Below, piece after piece: positions 52,611 to 61,464 of a stretch of 64,000 nucleotides of DNA; the stretch's first letter is position 1; every line of letters starts with the position of its first letter. This DNA is from an uncultured Bacilli bacterium (GTDB taxonomy: Bacteria; Bacillota_I; Bacilli_A; RF39; UBA660). The notes beneath the pieces are model-generated. The model ran no database searches, was not told where the DNA came from, and worked only from the letters and a program-made list of their open reading frames with translations. The position numbers and the translations under genes are program-made. Location of the stretch: positions 1 to 64,000 of the forward strand of contig CAJUKB010000003.1 in the NCBI GenBank assembly GCA_910587325.1, in the 5' to 3' direction.

Positions 52611-53746
52611 TGGAGAAAAAGAAAAAAAGTGAAATCAATATTGAGAATGTCAATGAAGTTGTCAGTTTGTCTAGTAAAATTCTTCATATTTTGTATGTGG
52701 CTATGATTATCGCTTGTGTTTTAATTGTGACGATTTTAGTAAAAGAATGGGGAATATTAAAGTTTATTTTTACATTTTTAAAAGTATTATCTCCGCTCTT
52801 TATTGGATTTGTAATTGCATGGTTATTTAATCCTTTAGTCAAAAAGTTAGAAAATAAAGGAGTTCCACGAATGTTTGGTTCTATCCTTGTTTACGCTGTG
52901 TTTTTAATTATTATTGCGGTATTTTTAAGATTTTTAGTACCAACAGTTTATATGCAAGTGAATGAACTTATTAAAAATTTACCCGCTATTTTTAATGAAG
53001 TCAAAAATAGTGTAAACGAAATTTTTATGAAATTTTCTCATGTAGAGGGATTGGATATTGAGTCTATTCGCAACAATGTCATGACAACAATGGAAATAAA
53101 GTTGACAGAATTTACAACCACTTTCCCAACAATGCTTTTGGATATTATTGTGAAATTTTTCTCTAGTTTGGTTACGATTGGACTAGGTTTATTTATAGGA
53201 CTTTATATGTTATTTGATTTTGATTCTATTTCACGTCATTTCTTAAACCTTCTTCCAGAAAGAAAAAGATTTGAAGCGCAAGTTCTTCTTAATAATATTG
53301 GGGGAGAGGTAAGAAAAAGTGTCAATGGAACCATGTTAGTTGCCGTTATGGTCTTTGTTTGTGATTCGATTGGTTTTTGGATTATTGGGTTACAAGCACC
53401 AGTACTCTTTGGTTTATTTTGTGGAATTACGGATTTAATTCCCTATATTGGTCCTTATATAGGAGGTGCCGTTGCTGTCGTAATCGGTTTTTCCCAAAGT
53501 ACTTTTATTGGGGTTATGACTTTAATTATTTGTGTAGTTGTTCAGTGTGTGGAAAACTTTATCTTACAACCAGTTGTTATGAGTAAAACCATGAAGTTAC
53601 ATCCTGTTACCATTATGATAGGACTATTGATTTTTAACAATTTCTTTGGTATTATAGGTATGATTTTAGCAACTCCATGTATTGCTTTATTAAAAGTGAT
53701 TTGGGAATTTATCCAAAATAAATATCAAATTTTACAAAATAATTAA
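52610..53746 (+). CDS. AI-2E family membrane transporter
   Basis: A 378-residue multi-helix membrane protein of the AI-2E/PerM/UPF0118 family, with about eight hydrophobic segments and the family motif GITDLIPYIGPYIGGAVAVVIGF plus a C-terminal LHPVTIMIGLLIFNNFFGIIGMILATPC. Relatives include autoinducer-2 exporters and Na+/H+ antiporters, so substrate is open. It overlaps miaB by one base. Confidence 0.9.
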   Translation: MEKKKKSEINIENVNEVVSLSSKILHILYVAMIIACVLIVTILVKEWGILKFIFTFLKVLSPLFIGFVIAWLFNPLVKKLENKGVPRMFGSILVYAVFLIIIAVFLRFLVPTVYMQVNELIKNLPAIFNEVKNSVNEIFMKFSHVEGLDIESIRNNVMTTMEIKLTEFTTTFPTMLLDIIVKFFSSLVTIGLGLFIGLYMLFDFDSISRHFLNLLPERKRFEAQVLLNNIGGEVRKSVNGTMLVAVMVFVCDSIGFWIIGLQAPVLFGLFCGITDLIPYIGPYIGGAVAVVIGFSQSTFIGVMTLIICVVVQCVENFILQPVVMSKTMKLHPVTIMIGLLIFNNFFGIIGMILATPCIALLKVIWEFIQNKYQILQNN

Positions 53747-53754
53747 TCGTTTTA

Positions 53755-53948
53755 AGAAAAGAGAGTTTATTTTTAGTATTTTATAGAGAGTTTATGCAAG
53801 GTGGAAAGTAAACAAAGAAGAAAATAAATGGGCTACTTTTTCTAGATTAATCGGGGTAACAGGCTCCGTTATCTTAAATTAAGTAAAATAAAGGATGGTA
53901 CCGCAAAAATTTGCTCCTTGAGGCGTAAGTTTTGTGGTTCTTTTTTAT
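53755..53948 (+). promoter_or_regulatory. T-box riboswitch, alanine type
   Basis: The core AGGATGGTACCGCAA is at 53892-53906. The terminator pairs CCGCAAAA with TTTTGTGG and ends in TTTTTT (53901-53946). The specifier GCT (53832-53834), before ACTTTTTCTAGA, is an Ala codon. A 41-base stretch (53866-53906) is identical to the threonine T-box at 42890-42930, so the two share a recent origin. It controls the P-loop kinase gene and alaS. The 5' boundary is estimated. Confidence 0.88.
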
Positions 53949-53961
53949 TAAGGAGGAGAAA

Positions 53962-54492
53962 ATGCAGGTTATTTTAATTGCAGGAAGTGCTGGAAGTGGT
54001 AAAACGTATTTAGGCAAAAAGATAGTAGAGTTAGCAACAGCAAAGGATTTGCGGGCGTTACAAACCGAATATAGTAAATACATTAAAATGTATGCGAGTG
54101 AAATTTTAGGTTATGATGGAAATAGCGAAAATAAACCTCGAGCCTTTTTACAAAATACAGGCAGTTTTATTAGAGAAGAATTACAAGATAGAAAGTTTTT
54201 TATAAGAAGAATGTTAGAAGATTTTCGTATTTATGAAGAGTATTTTGATATTATTGTGATTTCAGATGTAAGGTTGCTTCTAGAGATAGAAGATTTGATT
54301 GAAAGTCCATATGATGTAACAACAGTGCTTGTAAATAATGAGAAACCGCAAAGAGTATTAACAGAAGAAGAAAAAAATCATGTAACAGAACATGAATTTA
54401 GAAAATATTTAGACTATGATTATGTTGTAAATAATGAAGAAAAAGGCGTTTTGGAAAACGCGGCAAAGACAATATTGGAGGAGATAAAATGA
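53962..54492 (+). CDS. P-loop nucleoside-monophosphate kinase-like protein
   Basis: The start is ATG 53962 after AAGGAGGAG; the upstream frame runs into the T-box terminator. Residues 5-16 are a P-loop (IAGSAGSGKTYLG). A later VISDVRLLLEIEDL and LVNNEKPQ...HVTEHEFRKYLDYDYVVNN resemble dNMP kinases of the AAA-type fold such as phage deoxynucleotide kinases. No lid-domain detail is seen. The last codon overlaps alaS by four bases, so it is in the alanine T-box operon. Substrate uncertain. Confidence 0.8.
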   Translation: MQVILIAGSAGSGKTYLGKKIVELATAKDLRALQTEYSKYIKMYASEILGYDGNSENKPRAFLQNTGSFIREELQDRKFFIRRMLEDFRIYEEYFDIIVISDVRLLLEIEDLIESPYDVTTVLVNNEKPQRVLTEEEKNHVTEHEFRKYLDYDYVVNNEEKGVLENAAKTILEEIK

Positions 54493-56237
54493 ATTTAAAA
54501 GATTTATATATTGATTTTTTTGTAAGTAAGGGACACAAACAAATACCATCGTCACCAGTTGTACCAGAAAATGATCCATCGGTACTTTTTAATACAGCGG
54601 GAATGCAACCTTTAATTCCCTATTTAATGGGACAAAGTCATCCTTATGGGACAAGACTTTGTGATTATCAAAAGTGTATTCGTACAAATGATTTAGATGA
54701 AGTGGGGGATACAACGCATCATACATTCTTTGAAATGCTTGGAAATTGGAGTTTAGGGGATTATTTTAAAGAGGATAGTATCTCTTGGAGTTTTGAATTT
54801 CTAACGAAAGTTTTACATATTCCAAAAGAAAAATTAGCTGTTACTGTTTATGCAGGAAGTGCAACTATTCCTTTTGATAGTGAAAGCTATAACAAATGGA
54901 TAAGTTTAGGGATACCGGAAGGGCGAATTGCAAAAACTTTGGAAGATAACTTTTGGATAGCAGGAGAGTCTGGACCATGTGGACCCGATACGGAAATATT
55001 CTATTGGAGAGATGAAAGTGAGGTTCCAGAATCTTTTGACCCAGAAGATGTTCGTTGGGTAGAAATATGGAATAATGTGTTCATGCAATACTATAAAGAT
55101 AGTGAAGGTGGAGTTACGGAACTACCTAAGAAAAATGTCGATACCGGAATGGGAGTAGAGAGAACAACAGCAATATTAGAAGGAGTGAATGATAACTATA
55201 CTTCTAGTATTTGGAAAGATGTTATTGATTTGATTTCTACGATTTCCGGACTTCCTTATAAAGGGAATGAAAAAAGTATGAGAATAATTGCAGACCACTT
55301 AAGAACCGCAGTATTCATTAGTGCAGACCCTGCTGGAATAAAACCAAGCAACACGGATCAAGGGTATATTTTAAGAAGACTTATTCGTCGTGCTATTCGC
55401 CATGCTAGAAATTTAAATATCGATATCAATAGTGATTGGGAACAAAAAATTGCTATGCTTATTTTAGACAAGTATAAAAAATATTATAAAGAATTAGAAG
55501 AAAATGCAAATGTTGTTTTAGAAGTCTTAAAAACAGAAAAAGAAAAATTTAATCGTACTTTAGAAAAAGGGTTAAAAGAATTTGAAAAGGTGACAAAGGA
55601 TGGACAAGATATTACAGGAATTGATGCTTTTCATCTTTACGATACATATGGTTTTCCAATTGAGTTAACCATAGAACTAGCAAGCGAAAGAAATTTGAGT
55701 GTTGATGAAGCCGGTTTTCAAGAAAAGTTTAAAGAGCATCAAGAACTTTCTAGAACAGCTTCACAAGGAAAATTTAAAGGAGGACTTGCTGGAAATAGTG
55801 AAGTAGAAACGAAGTATCATACTGCAACTCATTTATTAAATGCAGCTTTAAAAATAGTAGTAGGTCCTGATGTGCATCAAAAGGGGAGTAATATTACGGA
55901 AGAGAGAATGCGTTTTGATTTTAGTTGTGACCATAAATTAAGTGAGGAAGAAAAACAAAAATGTGAAGAGTTAGTAAATAATTGGATTAAGGAAGGATTA
56001 GAAGTAATAGTTGAAGAAATGTCTAAGAGTGATGCAATTGCTTCTGGAGCTGAATGTATGTTTATCGAGAAATATCCAGATGTTGTCACTGTTTATTCGA
56101 TTGGAGATGTTTCAAAAGAGTTATGTGGTGGACCACATGTCAAAAATACAAGCGAACTTGGAACATTTAAAATCAAAAAAGAAGAAGCAAGTAGTGCCGG
56201 AGTAAGAAGAATTAAAGCAGTACTAATTGAGGAATAA
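54489..56237 (+). CDS. alaS: Alanyl-tRNA synthetase, reduced form
   Basis: Class II synthetase of 582 aa against about 875. The catalytic domain has FFVSKGHKQIPSSPVVP, FNTAGMQPL, TTHHTFFEMLGNWSLGDYFK, and GMGVERTTAILEG. The tRNA-recognition part is present to about residue 430. The editing domain follows directly: YHTATHLLNAALK (HxxxH) and ELCGGPHVKNT. The beta-barrel segment normally before editing and the entire C-Ala domain are missing. The start overlaps the preceding gene by four bases. The protein should still charge and edit, but may not dimerise as in E. coli. Confidence 0.95.
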   Translation: MNLKDLYIDFFVSKGHKQIPSSPVVPENDPSVLFNTAGMQPLIPYLMGQSHPYGTRLCDYQKCIRTNDLDEVGDTTHHTFFEMLGNWSLGDYFKEDSISWSFEFLTKVLHIPKEKLAVTVYAGSATIPFDSESYNKWISLGIPEGRIAKTLEDNFWIAGESGPCGPDTEIFYWRDESEVPESFDPEDVRWVEIWNNVFMQYYKDSEGGVTELPKKNVDTGMGVERTTAILEGVNDNYTSSIWKDVIDLISTISGLPYKGNEKSMRIIADHLRTAVFISADPAGIKPSNTDQGYILRRLIRRAIRHARNLNIDINSDWEQKIAMLILDKYKKYYKELEENANVVLEVLKTEKEKFNRTLEKGLKEFEKVTKDGQDITGIDAFHLYDTYGFPIELTIELASERNLSVDEAGFQEKFKEHQELSRTASQGKFKGGLAGNSEVETKYHTATHLLNAALKIVVGPDVHQKGSNITEERMRFDFSCDHKLSEEEKQKCEELVNNWIKEGLEVIVEEMSKSDAIASGAECMFIEKYPDVVTVYSIGDVSKELCGGPHVKNTSELGTFKIKKEEASSAGVRRIKAVLIEE

Positions 56238-56257
56238 ATTCTCTTTTTTTAAATTTC

Positions 56258-56405
56258 ACTAATTTTGTTAAAATTAAGTTCAATTTGGTAAATTGAACTT
56301 TTCTTTTGGTAAATTAGAACTACAATTTCCATTTTTGTTTCTTTAATTCAGGAAATTAGCCATTTGAAATTGTTTTTTCTTTCTGTTACTATGCCTACAG
56401 AAAGG
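56258..56405 (+). repeat. Dispersed Rpn-linked repeat, copy C
   Basis: Same element as copies A and B: ACTAATTTTGTTAAAA, the hairpin AAGTTCAATTT / AAATTGAACTT with TTTTCTTTTGG, ACAATTTC and AGGAAATTAGC. It starts about 20 bases after the alaS stop and runs to CAGAAAGGA before a broken Rpn gene. Confidence 0.75.
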
Positions 56406-56759
56406 AAAAAAAGAAATATTAAAGAGTGGTTTTTTATAGGAGGAGAGGAAATACCCAAAAGAAGAATATTTACGAAGAAACAAATGACAGACTTTACTGT
56501 AAATATAGAAAATAAGCAGAAGATTATTATTGAAATGAACCAAAGTAAGGATGAAAGTGTTTTTAATAAAAATGGATTATATGCTTTTTCGGTGATAGTA
56601 GAATTAAGTCATACTAGTAGGAAACAGTATCCTAAAGTAATAGTAATCAATATAGATAACTTTAATTGCTTTCAACCGGATAAACCAATCTTAAGATTTA
56701 AAATAAGAGATGAAGAAGGTCATATAGAAAATGAGATGTATGAATCCATTCATTTAGTG
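56405..56759 (+). pseudogene. Rpn-family nuclease gene, 5' part, deleted start and IS-interrupted
   Basis: After CAGAAAGGA the copy jumps straight to KEILKSG-equivalent codons: about 130 bases present in the copy at 1598 (start codon and first helices) are missing. The remaining frame has GGEEIPKRRIFTKKQMTDF, IIIEMNQSKDES, AFSVIVELSH, PKVIVINIDNFN and stops in the IS after MYESIHLV. The part after the insertion resumes at 58345. Confidence 0.85.
56746..56759 (+). repeat. Left copy of the 14-base duplication flanking the IS
   Basis: CCATTCATTTAGTG occurs here and at 58345-58358, flanking the IS30-like element. It is probably the target-site duplication. Confidence 0.75.
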
Positions 56760-58344
56760 GGTGAATTTTGATTAGGAAATCCCGAATGGAAATCCCGTTT
56801 TTGCAAATAGGTAACAACAAAGGTGCACTTTGTTGGAAACAGTATTGTAAAATATGATAATAAAAAATCAAGAGTAAAATGAACTCACTTTGTTCGCTCT
56901 TGATTTTTTATTATCATATCCTTCATGTTTAATTCTTCAATTGGAATGTGATGAAGATTTAATAAATCTAAAATATAATCTCCAAGTTCATCTTCTAAAA
57001 GTTGTAATGGTGTTTTATATCCTTTTTTAGGTCTAGATAATTGTTTAGTCTATTAATAATATCTAGTATATCATCAGCAGATAGTAAACTTATGTCATAC
57101 CCTTTTTCAATTAACCATCTAAGTAAGATGTGATTATTTTCAATATGTGGCTTTTCATAAGGAGCATATGTATGAGTATAGTGAACTTCCATTCGTTTAT
57201 TTAAGCCTTCATGAATTGATCTTTCCAATAACTCAAAATCTAAAAACTCAACACCATTATCGGGGATAGATTTTCTAAAGATAACATAAAAATAAGAATC
57301 TAGTTTATCTTCTAAATCATCTAATATTTTTCCAATCTCTTCTTGAGTTTTTTGTTTAATTTTAAAACCTAACATTAAAGAAAAACAAGGAACCATAATA
57401 GTGAATAATAGTTCACCACCTTTGATACCTTCAACTGTATCTAATTCTACAATACCCAGGGGTCTAGATTCTCTTTCTTCTTGGGATAAATCTTCAATAC
57501 TTCTTCCATTTAATTGATGACCTTTAACAGTATTTCTTTTTTCTGTATTTTCTCCATATCTAACTTTAGAAACTTTATTTCTTAAATCCAAGTTACAATA
57601 ATCTAAAAGTATCTTTATCAATCCAAGAATAAAAAGAAGAAGTAGCAGATTTATACATTTGATATTTTTTTGGTAAAGTATTCATGATAATATCAGGAGA
57701 AATGCCGTTTTTAATACAATTAGAAAGATAATCTTTAAATTCCTGTGGAAACTTATCTAACTTAGTATCAATTCTAGATACTCTTTGTACAGCATTATGC
57801 ATTTTTATAGCTGTTTGAGCATGATATTTAATTTTTACTTTCTTACATTTGAAATAAAGCTCACAGCCATTACAAACATGATGATTTCTCTTTAATAATT
57901 CACATTCAATAATAACCTTATAATTAGGACAAATTTTAACAGCTTTCATACAAAATTTACATTGAGAACATTTAATTTTATCTAGTATTTTGTCGCATAA
58001 ATATTTTTGATGACAAACATTTTTATTTAAACAATTAGAACATTTTCTGGCACTTCCAAAATAAGAAGAATATCTTTTAATCTCTTTACGAATACCAGAA
58101 GGATCTTTAGAAAGTAACCTAGCTATATCAGTAGGAGATTTGTTTTCATTTAAAACTCAATATTCCCCATTTCCAATTCTGATAAATTTTTGTTAGAATA
58201 ATTACGACCCATATACATACCTCCATTCATAATTTTCTAGACAAAAATTATTGTACTATAAAGGTTGTATGTAGGTCTTTTTATATTTCGGGATTTCCAA
58301 ATTGAAATTTTTATATAAACGGGATTTCGATAAACTAATTAACA
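56760..58344 (-). mobile_element. IS30-family insertion sequence, decayed
   Basis: About 1.58 kb between the two 14-base direct repeats. The ends are imperfect inverted repeats: the left begins GTGAATTTTGATTAGGAAAT and the right, read on the other strand, GTGTTAATTAGTTTATCGAA, both ending in AAATCCCG. The left end repeats GGAAATCCCG once more, which suggests two transposase sites. It carries one minus-strand transposase gene with several frameshifts and lies inside an Rpn gene. Confidence 0.85.
56885..58212 (-). pseudogene. IS30-family transposase, multiply frameshifted
   Basis: Reading minus from ATG 58210-58212 (GGAGG upstream), the pieces are MGRNYSNKNLSELE, then in another frame NENKSPTDIARLLSKDPSG (HTH) and several CxxC-type Cys pairs, then PQEFKDYLSNCIKNGISPD, then the DDE core in a third frame: GIVELDTVEG, PDNGVEFLDFE, THTYAPYEKPHIENNHILLRW, KGYDISLLS. 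A last shift near 57040 leads to PKKGYKTPLQLLEDEL and a stop at 56885. At least three frame breaks make it inactive. The Cys-rich insert after the HTH is a feature of some IS30 members. Confidence 0.85.
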
Positions 58345-58358
58345 CCATTCATTTAGTG
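58345..58358 (+). repeat. Right copy of the 14-base duplication flanking the IS
   Basis: Same CCATTCATTTAGTG as at 56746. The Rpn coding sequence continues from here. Confidence 0.75.
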
Positions 58359-58716
58359 CTTGCGAATATAGGAAAAACTAAGTACAATATAGACAAAGAG
58401 ATAGAGAAAATTGCAAAATCTCTAAAAGAAAGAGATTTAGAAAAACTAGCATAAGAATTTAGTGGAGATGAGAAGTACATGGCAATCATAAGAACAGTAG
58501 AAGATTTAACGATGGACGAAGAATTAATAGTGTTTTTATTCATATGAAGAGAAGATAAGGCAAGATAAACAAGAATTGGAATATAGTAAGAAACGTATAA
58601 GAGAAGAAGCAAATTTAAAAGTAGCTAAAAATTTACTTGTAGAAGGTATTCCTGTTTTCATTATTGCTAAAAGTGCAAATTTGTCTGAAAAAGAAATACA
58701 AGAACTTAAGGAATAA
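58359..58716 (+). pseudogene. Rpn-family nuclease gene, 3' part after the IS
   Basis: The region continues the Rpn gene with the equivalents of KYNIDKEIEKIAKSLKERD, GDEKYMAIIRTVEDLTMDEEL, and a tail with LSEKEIQELKE, ending at 58716. A TAA and at least one frameshift (near 58530) break it. The tail differs from the copy at 1598 after the KNLL segment, so the two genes had different C-terminal modules. Confidence 0.8.
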
Positions 58717-58816
58717 ATTATTTTAAAATCGGATATGGTTTGCTATTCGTAAACTATATTTTTTCTATTTATAAAACCTTAAATTATGTGTATACTAAAG
58801 GAAGAGAGGTGCTAAA

Positions 58817-60088
58817 GTGAAATACCAAAAATTTGAAATGGATACTTATAACATTTATACCATTAAAACCAATAAATTTAAAAATTGTCATATGGAAATT
58901 ACGTTTTACGATAATGCCAAAAAAGAAGAACTTGCTTTACGTAATTTTTTAGTGGATATGCTCTGTCATTCGTCTAAAAAATATGCAAAAAGAAAAGACA
59001 TTGTCATTAAGTTGGAAGAATTATATCAATCTTATTTTTATGGGGTATCAAGTAAAGTAGGGAATATGGTCATGTCTAGTTTTATTTTTGATTTTTTAAA
59101 TCCAGAGTATGTGAATGATGAAAAATTTTTACAAAATGCCCTAAAACTTCCTTTTGAAATTATTGAAAATCCCAACGTTACTAATAATTCCTTTGACGAA
59201 AGAACTTTTAAAATTATCAAAAAACGAATTCTTGCAGATATAGATTCTTTAAAAGAAAATCCTTCTAATTATGCTTTTCGAAGAGCTTTAATTAACATGG
59301 ACAAAGACTCCATTACTGCATCTAGTGTACTAGGAACGAAGGAAGAAGTAGAAACGATTACTCCGGAAAGTTTATTTTCTTATTATGAAAAATTTTATAA
59401 AAATAGTTTATGCAATATTTATATCATAGGGGATTTGGACATGGAAGAAGTAGTGAAAATAATTGATAAAAATTTCCATAATAATTGTCTTAAGAACCAT
59501 CGTGTAGAAGCATTCGTAGAGAATAAAACAAGAAAAAAAGAGCTAATAGTAAAAGAAGAAGGAAATTTTTCTCAAAGTAATTTGGTACTTGGCTTTAACT
59601 TAGAAAAATTAACAAAAGAAGAAATGTTTACTACCTTATACTTTTTCGACGAAGTACTTTGTAGTGGAGGATTAAAATCTAAAATTTATAATTTTTTAAG
59701 AGAGGAGAATCAACTATGCTATAGTGTTTCTTCTATTAACGCTAAATACGACAATATGTATTATGTTTATGTAGGATTAGATTCGAAAAACGTTCCTCTT
59801 GCGATTAAATTAATTAAAAAATGCGTAAAAGACATGGCTAGTGGCAAAATAACGGAAGAAGAAATGGATATGGCAAAGCGTCAGCTAGAAACCTCTTTGG
59901 ATGTTGTTATGGACAATCAAAATAGTTTAGTCAATAACTATACCTTTCATACAATTGTTGGAACTCCTTTATTTGAAGATTTAAAAGAATCTTATAAAAA
60001 GATAAGTAGTAAAGATTTAAAAAGTCTTGGTAAAAAAATAAAATTGAATTTTGTTTATGAATTACAAAGCAAAGGAGGGAAAGAATGA
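58817..60088 (+). CDS. M16-family protein, inactive YmfF-like subunit
   Basis: A 423-residue M16 peptidase-fold protein without the zinc motif HxxEH: the equivalent N-terminal region reads NFLVDMLCHSSKKYAKRKD. The later part has the family segment GDLDMEEVVKIIDKNF and LVLGFNLEKLT. It resembles YmfF, which pairs with the active YmfH in Bacillota. The start is GTG 58817 after GAGAGGTG. It overlaps the downstream M16 gene by four bases. Confidence 0.88.
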   Translation: MKYQKFEMDTYNIYTIKTNKFKNCHMEITFYDNAKKEELALRNFLVDMLCHSSKKYAKRKDIVIKLEELYQSYFYGVSSKVGNMVMSSFIFDFLNPEYVNDEKFLQNALKLPFEIIENPNVTNNSFDERTFKIIKKRILADIDSLKENPSNYAFRRALINMDKDSITASSVLGTKEEVETITPESLFSYYEKFYKNSLCNIYIIGDLDMEEVVKIIDKNFHNNCLKNHRVEAFVENKTRKKELIVKEEGNFSQSNLVLGFNLEKLTKEEMFTTLYFFDEVLCSGGLKSKIYNFLREENQLCYSVSSINAKYDNMYYVYVGLDSKNVPLAIKLIKKCVKDMASGKITEEEMDMAKRQLETSLDVVMDNQNSLVNNYTFHTIVGTPLFEDLKESYKKISSKDLKSLGKKIKLNFVYELQSKGGKE

Positions 60089-61365
60089 AAGAGATTGAAT
60101 TAAAAGGAATAAAAGAAACCGTTTATTACGAGAAAAGCACAAGTGGAATGCCCGTTTATGTGTGGAAAAATGATAAAGTAAAGGGTGTTTTTAGTGCTTT
60201 ATGTGTGAATTATGGTTCTATTCATCAAGAATTTAAACTCAATGGCAAAAACAAATATTATCAAGTCCCAAGTGGAATTGCGCATTTTATTGAACATTTA
60301 AACTTTTATGAACCAGATGGCACTACAGCAACAGACTTTTATGCGAAGTATGGAAGTGAAGTGAATGCATTTACAACATTTGATTATACATGTTATCACT
60401 TATATAGCACCAAAGAATTTAAAGCCAATTTAAATCATTTACTTGATTTTGTGCTTACTCCTAGTTTTAATAAAAAAATGGTCAATAAAGAAAAAAATAT
60501 TATTATCGAAGAACTTTTGATGGATGAAGATATTCCGGATACAAAACTTTATTTTACCCACTATGCGGACCTTTTTCATAAGTATAAATACAAAGAAACC
60601 ATTACGGGAAAAAAAGAGGATGTAGAATCAACGAAAATTGAAGATATTGAACTTGTATATGACACATTTTATCATCCTAAAAATATGTTTTTAATTGTGA
60701 CAGGAAATGTAAATCCCTATGATGTATTTAAAATTACCGAAGAAAATTTAAAAAAGAAAAAAATATCTCCTTATAAGAATCCTAAGGTAAAAAAATATCG
60801 AGAAGAGGCAAGTATAGTAAATTCTTCTAATGAAATCTATGGAAATGTAGAAAATCCAAAGGTAAAAATCTCTCTTAAAACTTCTTTAAGCAATTTTAAG
60901 AATATAGACCCTGTAGAACTTCGTTTAATTACTTCTTTGATTGTAATTAGTAATTTTGGTCCCACAAGTGATTTAAAAGAATACTTAATGGAAAAAGAAC
61001 TAATGAATTATATGAGTGCTACTAGAACTTTTATTGAAGATTATCTAGTTATGACAATTACATTGGATACAAAATATCCGAAAGAAGTGATTAAAGAAGT
61101 GAAAGAACAACTAAAAAAATTAGAAATAACAGAGGAAAATTTAAAAAGAAAAGTAAATGCAAGTATTGCCACTTTAGTTTTAAAGTATGACGATATTATG
61201 AGTGTCAATAACACAATGCAAGAGGAAATATTAACATTTGGGACAATTGTGGAGAACGAAAAAGAGCATTTAGAAAATATTACCTTAGAACAAGTAAACA
61301 AGGTCATTAAAAAAATAGATACGAAAAATATGGCAATTACGATTTTAAATTCTAAAAAGGACTAA
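60085..61365 (+). CDS. M16-family zinc peptidase, YmfH-like
   Basis: A 426-residue protein with the M16 zinc motif H67-F-I-E70-H71 (GIAHFIEHLNFYEPDG) and a distal Glu near 142 (NIIIEELLMDED). NYGSIHQEF and FIVTGNVNPYDVFKI-like segments fit the family. It is the catalytic partner of the preceding YmfF-like protein, cytoplasmic, with no signal peptide. Its substrate is unknown in the family at large. A terminator follows. Confidence 0.92.
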   Translation: MKEIELKGIKETVYYEKSTSGMPVYVWKNDKVKGVFSALCVNYGSIHQEFKLNGKNKYYQVPSGIAHFIEHLNFYEPDGTTATDFYAKYGSEVNAFTTFDYTCYHLYSTKEFKANLNHLLDFVLTPSFNKKMVNKEKNIIIEELLMDEDIPDTKLYFTHYADLFHKYKYKETITGKKEDVESTKIEDIELVYDTFYHPKNMFLIVTGNVNPYDVFKITEENLKKKKISPYKNPKVKKYREEASIVNSSNEIYGNVENPKVKISLKTSLSNFKNIDPVELRLITSLIVISNFGPTSDLKEYLMEKELMNYMSATRTFIEDYLVMTITLDTKYPKEVIKEVKEQLKKLEITEENLKRKVNASIATLVLKYDDIMSVNNTMQEEILTFGTIVENEKEHLENITLEQVNKVIKKIDTKNMAITILNSKKD

Positions 61366-61379
61366 TAAAGTTCTTTTTT
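61355..61379 (+). terminator. Terminator after the M16 pair
   Basis: AAAGGACT pairs with AGTTCTTT (one U-G) over five bases and runs into T; it includes the stop codon. Confidence 0.7.
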
Positions 61380-61464
61380 TATAGAAATTTCTAAAAAAAT
61401 TTTAGTTTTTCCCAAATCGACAAAAAACTATGGTAAAATAAAAAAGAATAGGGATAGTGGTATT

